From positions 1,426,001 through 1,490,000 of the forward strand of contig CP060218.1 in the NCBI GenBank assembly GCA_023898345.1: a stretch of 64,000 nucleotides of DNA. The letters run 5' to 3'. The DNA comes from Candidatus Woesearchaeota archaeon (GTDB taxonomy: Archaea > Nanobdellota > Nanobdellia > Woesearchaeales > UBA583). Shown here one piece after another: positions 59,296 to 64,000 of this stretch (positions are counted from its first letter, which is position 1; every line of letters begins with the position of its first letter). The notes under the pieces are model-generated. The model was not told the DNA's origin and did not search any database. It saw nothing but the letters and a program-made list of their open reading frames with translations. The position numbers and the translations under genes were made by a program.

Positions 59296-59730
59296 ATGAA
59301 AACAATTAATCCTTATCTTGCGTTTAATGGTAATGCTGAAGAAGCTTTCACTTTTTACAAGTCTGTTTTTGGAGGAGAGTTTACTAAAATAGTACGTTTC
59401 AAGGATTTGCCTGGTGATCCGAATCATCCCATTGCTGAAAGCGAAGCTCATTACATTATGTACATTGGTTTGCCTATTGGTGAGAGTAACTTCTTACTGG
59501 CAAATGATGTTCCTTCGAGCATGGGAGTCGTGAATGAAAAGGAAAATAGAAGCAAACTCTTGCTTAACACAGAGAGTAAAGAAGAAGCGGACAGGATCTT
59601 TCATAGTTTGTCTGCTGGAGGGACAGTTGAATTTCCTATTGGTGACTCTCCTTGGGGCTCTTATTTTGGTATGTTCAGAGATAAGTATGGTATTGAATGG
59701 ATGATTGAATTTGATTCAAAAAATTCCTAA
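59296..59730 (+). CDS. PhnB-like VOC-superfamily protein
   Basis: A 144-residue protein with the PhnB/glyoxalase-like pattern: INPYLAFNGNAEEAFTFYKSVFGGEFT, SEAHYIMYIGLPIGESNFLLANDVP, and YFGMFRDKYGIEWMIEFD. Many PhnB-type members have unknown substrates and lack some metal ligands; the name does not imply phosphonate use. A TATA-like ATTTTATAA near 59262 supports the start at 59296. The family is common in bacteria, so it may have been acquired. Confidence 0.85.
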   Translation: MKTINPYLAFNGNAEEAFTFYKSVFGGEFTKIVRFKDLPGDPNHPIAESEAHYIMYIGLPIGESNFLLANDVPSSMGVVNEKENRSKLLLNTESKEEADRIFHSLSAGGTVEFPIGDSPWGSYFGMFRDKYGIEWMIEFDSKNS

Positions 59731-59732
59731 CT

Positions 59733-60119
59733 TTATCCTTCTGTGAACATAATTTTTTCTGGTTCAATATCTGCTTCAATGCAGCTGAGAATAAACTGAC
59801 AGCAAAATATTTTGATTCTGGTTTCGTCGTTGTGTGTTGGTTTTGTCCTGTTTTCAATATATGTACTTTCGCAGAGATCTTCATTTTTTAACATAAAGTT
59901 TGAGAGATCTTCATAGATTTGTGTTAGGGTTGGGTCTGAACGTACTTTGGCGAGGAGGCTGTTTGCTTCTTGCTCTCTGTTTTGGATGCTATTGCTTATG
60001 ACACTCATTACTGCATCGTTAAAGGCTTCTTCTATTTTTTCTCTTTCTGTTTCTTTTACTTCTTTGAACTCATTTTTGAAAATTACTTCAAATTTTGCTC
60101 TTTTTTCTTCTCTTTTCAT
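59733..60119 (-). CDS. Hypothetical small helical protein
   Basis: A 128-residue charged protein. The N-terminal 60 residues form a likely helix pair (EEKRAKFEVIFKNEFKEVKE and EREKIEEAFNDAVMSVI). There are three cysteines near the C-terminal half (LCEST, KIFCCQFILSCIEAD). It is convergent with the VOC gene, with stops 3 nt apart. Not recognised. Confidence 0.5.
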   Translation of the reverse strand: MKREEKRAKFEVIFKNEFKEVKETEREKIEEAFNDAVMSVISNSIQNREQEANSLLAKVRSDPTLTQIYEDLSNFMLKNEDLCESTYIENRTKPTHNDETRIKIFCCQFILSCIEADIEPEKIMFTEG

Positions 60120-60255
60120 TTTATACTTGTGGGGCAGCTTTTTTTCTTGATAAGTTTTTGTTGTGCCTTTGAGTGGGAACGGAGAAATGGTTGGAGATTT
60201 GAGACAGAAGAATAGTGAATTTAGGGAAAAATAGTTTTTTTAGTTTCCTTTTTAC

Positions 60256-60450
60256 TTGCTTTTTTTGTTTTTGGTGTGTACTACTGTTGAAGCAATTCCA
60301 AAAGCTGATAGGAAGATTAGAGTTGTTAATATTGCTGATATGAGGGCGAGAGCTTGCTATAATAGATATAAAAGTGGAGGTCATGAAGATGATTTGGAAT
60401 ATGTTCCTTATATTTGGGGAAGAGGGAAGACTTTTTTGGATGAACAAAAC
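60256..60450 (+). pseudogene. Protein-like remnant beside valS
   Basis: The frame at 60256-60450 reads TTVEAIPKADRKIRVVNIAD, then MRARACYNRYKSGGHEDDLE and YVPYIWGRGKTFLDEQ, a plausible protein segment with codon use like local genes. There is no ATG start: only TTG at 60256 or GTG at 60274. After 60450 it runs antisense into the end of valS and becomes Phe/Tyr-rich nonsense. It may be a truncated or decayed gene. Not recognised. Confidence 0.3.
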
Positions 60451-62979
60451 TTAGTCAATACTTACTTTAAATTCTCCTTCTTCAAATTCTATTTCTTTTG
60501 CGCCTGTTACTGCTTTGAGATCTTGCAGTGAATTTTCAATGAATTGCTTTTCTTCTTGTGTACAAGTAACTTGGATTTTTTCAAGTTCTGCTTTCATAGA
60601 TACTTGTTTTTCTGCTTTGTAACGTCTTACTTGTGAGAGAATCTCGATAAAGTTGTTTCCTAGTATTATTGCTTCTTTGTCCTGTGTTGTTTGTTCTGGC
60701 CATGATGTGAGGTGGATACTTTCTTCTGTTTCATACTGTTTGTAGAAGATTTGATAGATTTCTTCGCTGATGAAAGGGAGGAATGGCGCTAGGCCTCGCA
60801 GTGATGAGTAGAGTGCATGATAAAGTGCTTTTTGTGCTTTCTTGCTGTCTTCTTTGTACTGGTCTGGGTTCCAGAGTCTTGCTTTGACTATTTCGATGTA
60901 GTTGTCTGCTATGTCGCTCATGAAATGCTGTTCAAAGAGTGCTTTTGCTTTTTGGTAGTCATAGTTTTCTAGGTGTTGTTTTGCTTCTTTTGCTGTCTCT
61001 GCTGCTTTTGCGAGTATCCATTTGTCGATGCTGAGGAGCTCGTCGTAGCTGTAATCTTTGTCGTCTGTTGTGAAATCCTTGAGAAGCATTGCTGCAAATT
61101 TGTTTGCGTTGTAAAGTTTGTTTATGACTTTTCCTCCTGCAACTAGTTCTTTTTCTGGGAAGGGAAGGTCGTCTCCTAGTTTTGTCGATGCTGCTCCCCA
61201 ACGAAGTGCGTCTGCACTGTACTGCTCGATTTTTTCTTGTGGGGAAATGGTGTTTCCTTTTGATTTTGACATTTTGCTTCCATCTGCTGCTAAAACCCAA
61301 CCGTTAATCGTGACGTCTTTGAAGGGGTTTTCTTCTGTGAGGAGATTTGTCTTGGCCATGGTGTAAAAGAGCCAGAAGTTTATAATGTCGTGTCCTTGTG
61401 GACGCAGGTTCATGGGGAAGAGTCTCTTTTGCATTTCTGTGTTTTCGACTTGGTTTATTGCTAAAAATGGTGAGGATGCTGAGGTAAACCAGGTGTCAAA
61501 AACGTCTGTTTCTGGGAAGAGCTCGATGTCTTGTGGCGCGCTTTTTGGTCTGTCTTTTAGGGGGTCAACGGGGAGTTGGTCTTCGTCTGGGAGGTAAACA
61601 TTCCCGTCTTTGTCGTACCATGTCGGAACTGGTATTCCGTAATGGCGTTGTCGTGAGAATCCCCAATCCCAATTTAAGCCTTTTATCCAATTCTCTAGTC
61701 TGTGCACCATGTGTTTTGGGAAGAAATTGAATTTGTTTGCCATCTCGAAAAAGTACTCTTTTTTGTCGAGGTATTTGACGTACCATTGAGCTGCTACAAT
61801 GTATTCGACTTCAACGCCAGATCTTTCGCCTACGTTTACAATGTGTTCGATATTTTCTTTTTGGATGAGCTCTTTTGTTTTTTCGAGTTCTTCGAGAATT
61901 GCAGCTCTGGCGTCTGTTGTTACAAGTCCTTCAAATTTGCCGCATTTCTCGTTTAGTTTTCCGTCTTTTGTGAGTATGGAAATGGGTTCGAGTTTTGGGT
62001 GTCTTGCCATCCATTCCACGCAGTCGAGTCCTCCGTATGTACAGTAGTAGACAATTCCTGTCCCATAGTCTGCTTTGACGCTGATGTCGTGGTCTATTTC
62101 TACTTCGTTTTCTGAGATGGGAATGATGATGGTCTCTCCTATGATGTCTTCTCCTATTAATTCTTCAACAAGTTCATAGGTGAAATTCTTGAATTTTTCT
62201 TTGTAGGTGTTTGCTCCTGTTATCCAATATTCATTTTCCACTTTAAGTTTGACGTATTTTCCTTTGTCTTCTATGGACATTCCAACACAGGCATGGAGAA
62301 GTTCTGGACGTGTTGTTGCGTAAATGAGGTAGGTATTTTCTGTTCCTTTGAACTTGGCTTTGATGTAGTTGAGCGTTGATTTGAGACTTTTATCTTCAAG
62401 TTCTGCTTGTGCTATTGCTGTTTGAAATACTCTGTCCCACATGACGGGTCCTGTTTTTCTGTAAATTCTTCCTTTTTTGTAAAGGTCAATGAAACTTTTC
62501 TGGGAGATTTTTCGGGAGTAGTCTGAGATTGTCGTGTATGTATAATTGAAGTCGCAGGACATTCCTATGTTTTTCCAGTCTTGAATGAATTTTGGCCGTT
62601 CTGTGTTAAGGAAGTCGAGAACTACTTTGATTGCTTCTTCTCTGCTGACTTTTCTGAGATCGACTTTTTTTTCTTTTTGCACGAGTTTTTCGGTTGCAAG
62701 TCCGTTGTCGTCTGTTCCAAAGGGGTAGTAGACATTGTGTCCGGTCATTTTTTTGAAACGCGCTATGAAGTCTTGCTGGGAATACCCGAAGGCGTGTCCT
62801 ATATGCATGCGCCCGGACATTGTTGGCGGTGGTGTGTCGATGGAGAAGAGTTCTTTGTCGCTTTTTTCGTCAAAGGCGTAAATGTTTTTTTCCTCCCAGA
62901 AGGAAAGAATTCTTTTTTCGGCTTCTTTGGGATCGTATTTTTTCTGAAATTCTGAAGGAAAGCTGTTTTGCTCTGTCAT
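60451..62979 (-). CDS. valS: Valyl-tRNA synthetase
   Basis: An 842-residue class I enzyme of archaeal length. The HIGH-like motif is in PTMSGRMHIGHAFGYSQ (about residue 58). KNWKNIGMSCDFNYTYTT and the KMSKS motif in DGSKMSKSKGNTISPQE (about residue 575) are present, as is the editing domain with YATTRPELLHACVG. The C-terminal anticodon-binding helical domain covers about 650-842. It charges tRNA-Val. A TATA-like ATTTAAAT centred near 63005 gives a leaderless start at 62979. Confidence 0.95.
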   Translation of the reverse strand: MTEQNSFPSEFQKKYDPKEAEKRILSFWEEKNIYAFDEKSDKELFSIDTPPPTMSGRMHIGHAFGYSQQDFIARFKKMTGHNVYYPFGTDDNGLATEKLVQKEKKVDLRKVSREEAIKVVLDFLNTERPKFIQDWKNIGMSCDFNYTYTTISDYSRKISQKSFIDLYKKGRIYRKTGPVMWDRVFQTAIAQAELEDKSLKSTLNYIKAKFKGTENTYLIYATTRPELLHACVGMSIEDKGKYVKLKVENEYWITGANTYKEKFKNFTYELVEELIGEDIIGETIIIPISENEVEIDHDISVKADYGTGIVYYCTYGGLDCVEWMARHPKLEPISILTKDGKLNEKCGKFEGLVTTDARAAILEELEKTKELIQKENIEHIVNVGERSGVEVEYIVAAQWYVKYLDKKEYFFEMANKFNFFPKHMVHRLENWIKGLNWDWGFSRQRHYGIPVPTWYDKDGNVYLPDEDQLPVDPLKDRPKSAPQDIELFPETDVFDTWFTSASSPFLAINQVENTEMQKRLFPMNLRPQGHDIINFWLFYTMAKTNLLTEENPFKDVTINGWVLAADGSKMSKSKGNTISPQEKIEQYSADALRWGAASTKLGDDLPFPEKELVAGGKVINKLYNANKFAAMLLKDFTTDDKDYSYDELLSIDKWILAKAAETAKEAKQHLENYDYQKAKALFEQHFMSDIADNYIEIVKARLWNPDQYKEDSKKAQKALYHALYSSLRGLAPFLPFISEEIYQIFYKQYETEESIHLTSWPEQTTQDKEAIILGNNFIEILSQVRRYKAEKQVSMKAELEKIQVTCTQEEKQFIENSLQDLKAVTGAKEIEFEEGEFKVSID

Positions 62980-63000
62980 GTTTTTTGGATTTGATGTGTT

Positions 63001-63010
63001 CTATTTAAAT
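63001..63010. promoter_or_regulatory. Shared TATA-like box between valS and the next gene
   Basis: CTATTTAAAT contains the symmetric ATTTAAAT. It is 26 bp (centre) from the valS ATG and could also drive the plus-strand gene starting near 63051-63069. Confidence 0.45.
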
Positions 63011-63068
63011 CTTGGGGGTGTTTTGGCTTTGTCCGAACTTTCTTAAGTGTGTGTTCATTTCCTTTGTA

Positions 63069-63521
63069 ATGGTCTTTGTTTTGTCGCAGTTTGTCGCTTG
63101 TTTTTTTCCTGAGAAAGAATTAGATTTAAGGGAGGGCAAGTTTCGGTCATCCTTTGAAACAAAAGCTCTAGAGATTTTTCTTGAAGCTTCACAGGACCTT
63201 CTTTCTTATCCTTCTTCTTTGAGATTTTCAAATGAATCTTGGAGAATTTCAGAAGCTTTTTTACTTCAATATGGGGAATCGAAGGGTTTTCTTCCTCGGA
63301 ATGTTGTTTACAAGACTGAGCTTGGAAAGAGGAGTTTGATTCTTGAAATGCAGAACTTTTTTCTTCAATCTCAGATAAAAACGTCAATTCTAAATTCTCA
63401 GGCTTTTTCAACTCATATTACTTTAACTCGAAGATTTGGAATTCCTTATTCTACACAAATTGAAGCCTTAGGTGGTCCAAGTGTAATTTATTATCATCCT
63501 TTGGAGGTTGATCTTTTTTAG
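63069..63521 (+). CDS. Small secreted or lipid-anchored protein
   Basis: About 150 residues. The N-terminus MVFVLSQFVACFFPEKELDL has a short hydrophobic stretch ending in a Cys, which may be a lipobox-like signal. The body includes LRFSNESWRISEAFLLQYG, YKTELGKRSLILEM and FGIPYSTQIEALGGPSVIYYHP. A GTG at 63051 in the same frame would add six hydrophobic residues and is an alternative start. No known family. It is followed 50 nt later by the membrane glycosyltransferase gene. Confidence 0.5.
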   Translation: MVFVLSQFVACFFPEKELDLREGKFRSSFETKALEIFLEASQDLLSYPSSLRFSNESWRISEAFLLQYGESKGFLPRNVVYKTELGKRSLILEMQNFFLQSQIKTSILNSQAFSTHITLTRRFGIPYSTQIEALGGPSVIYYHPLEVDLF

Positions 63522-63540
63522 TTGCTTAGGAAAACAACGA

Positions 63541-63550
63541 ATTTATAAAA
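63541..63550 (+). promoter_or_regulatory. TATA-like box of the terminal glycosyltransferase
   Basis: ATTTATAAAA is centred about 26 bp upstream of the ATG at 63571, consistent with a leaderless start. Confidence 0.45.
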
Positions 63551-63570
63551 GAGCTGTTTTTGTTTTTCAC

Positions 63571-64000
63571 ATGCTTAAGGTGCTTCGAGAATCAGAGTGG
63601 GACAGATTCTTTGAACGATATGGTGTGTATTTTCTTTTGGCTATTTTGTTTTATGCTTTTCTTCTTCGTGTTTTTTATTTGGTTAGTGAGTCTATGTGGA
63701 TTGATGAGACTATTTCTGCTGTTGCTTCTCTTGGTATTTTGGAACATGGTGTTCCTGTTCTGGAATCTGGGAGTTGGTACGCCCGTTCTGAGCTGTTTCA
63801 CTATGGGATGGCTTTTTTTATTTGGCTTTTAGGTGGGGATTTTGGTGCTCGCTTTTTGTCTGTTCTGTTTGGGGTGTTTACTGTTATTCTTGCATATCAT
63901 TATGGAAAATCGTTTATTGGAAAAGGTTTTGGTGGACTTTGTTTTGCTCTTCTGATTACTTTGTCGACTCTTGAAATTATTTATTCAAAACAGGCACGTA
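63571..64000 (+). CDS. GT-C type membrane glycosyltransferase, N-terminal fragment
   Basis: The first 143 codons of a gene that runs past the window edge. After a soluble start (MLKVLRESEWDRFFERYG) comes a membrane segment YFLLAILFYAFLLRVFYL, then SMWIDETISAVASLG with the Asp-Glu catalytic pair of GT39/GT83-type enzymes. FHYGMAFFIWLLGG, two further membrane segments and IIYSKQAR, equivalent to the YS.EAR motif after the third loop, follow. It would transfer a sugar from a polyprenyl-phosphate donor on the outer face. It adds to the two GT-C enzymes at 34728 and 49260 but belongs to a more typical PMT-like branch. Confidence 0.8.
   Translation, partial: MLKVLRESEWDRFFERYGVYFLLAILFYAFLLRVFYLVSESMWIDETISAVASLGILEHGVPVLESGSWYARSELFHYGMAFFIWLLGGDFGARFLSVLFGVFTVILAYHYGKSFIGKGFGGLCFALLITLSTLEIIYSKQAR

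Noticed and set aside
1..64000. tRNA, rRNA, CRISPR array or prophage
   Set aside because: No cloverleaf with a T-loop sequence, no rRNA-like stretch, no regularly spaced repeats and no phage structural genes were seen. A covariance-model search would be decisive for small RNAs.

Overview
The window looks like a chromosomal segment of a DPANN archaeon, most like Woesearchaeota/Pacearchaeota (inference from gene content, no database search). The information-processing genes are archaeal: the C-terminus of an Orc1/Cdc6 initiator, the KH/beta-CASP termination nuclease FttA (aCPSF1), an rpo7-spt4-Nip7-like-rnp4 operon, archaeal-type PheS and ValS, and many TATA-like boxes centred about 26 nt upstream of an ATG (leaderless transcripts). 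Mixed in are bacterial-looking genes: RibF, DKNYY repeats, an Fn3 domain, a RelA/SpoT synthetase and galE. The sequence is AT-rich, and many core genes have T/G-rich coding strands with long meaningless antisense ORFs.

Layout. 1-2.9 kb: cdc6 end, repeats, a SpoT-like HD hydrolase, a lipoprotein and an HTH protein. 3-11 kb: a MATCAP/QEGLA-type metallopeptidase, fttA, small membrane proteins, a large surface protein and a nucleotide-sugar dehydrogenase. 10.7-18 kb: DEAD-box helicase, an ATP-grasp-like protein, tmk, the rpo7 operon and pheS. 18-28 kb: RelA/SpoT synthetase, DKNYY protein, DHH phosphoesterase and two membrane/surface protein operons. 28.3-32 kb: a small toxin-antitoxin island (orphan RelE-like toxin, RelE plus antitoxin, MNT plus a broken HEPN gene) around galE. 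32-53 kb: two parallel surface-glycan assembly blocks, each with a flippase on the plus strand and a minus-strand glycosyltransferase operon containing a GT-C membrane enzyme; between them lie a secreted Fn3 protein and a 1363-residue beta-helix surface protein. 53-64 kb: conserved hypotheticals, ribF, pyrG, a CARF-like protein, valS and the start of another membrane glycosyltransferase.

Most notable result: a short non-coding mobile element of about 136 bp built from two hairpins, with five copies (two full-length plus-type flanks, one internally deleted, one interrupting a HEPN toxin gene, one degenerate with an inverted hairpin tip). One copy sits inside a second repeat whose unoccupied counterpart is also in the window. 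Comparing the two sites fixes the element ends, and the same ends restore the HEPN reading frame exactly. There is no target-site duplication, which resembles non-autonomous IS200/IS605-type (palindrome-associated) elements; no transposase is present here.

The other theme is the cell surface: two flippases, at least six glycosyltransferases, a pyruvyltransferase, sugar-nucleotide enzymes and several large secreted or anchored proteins, which together would build a complex glycosylated envelope.
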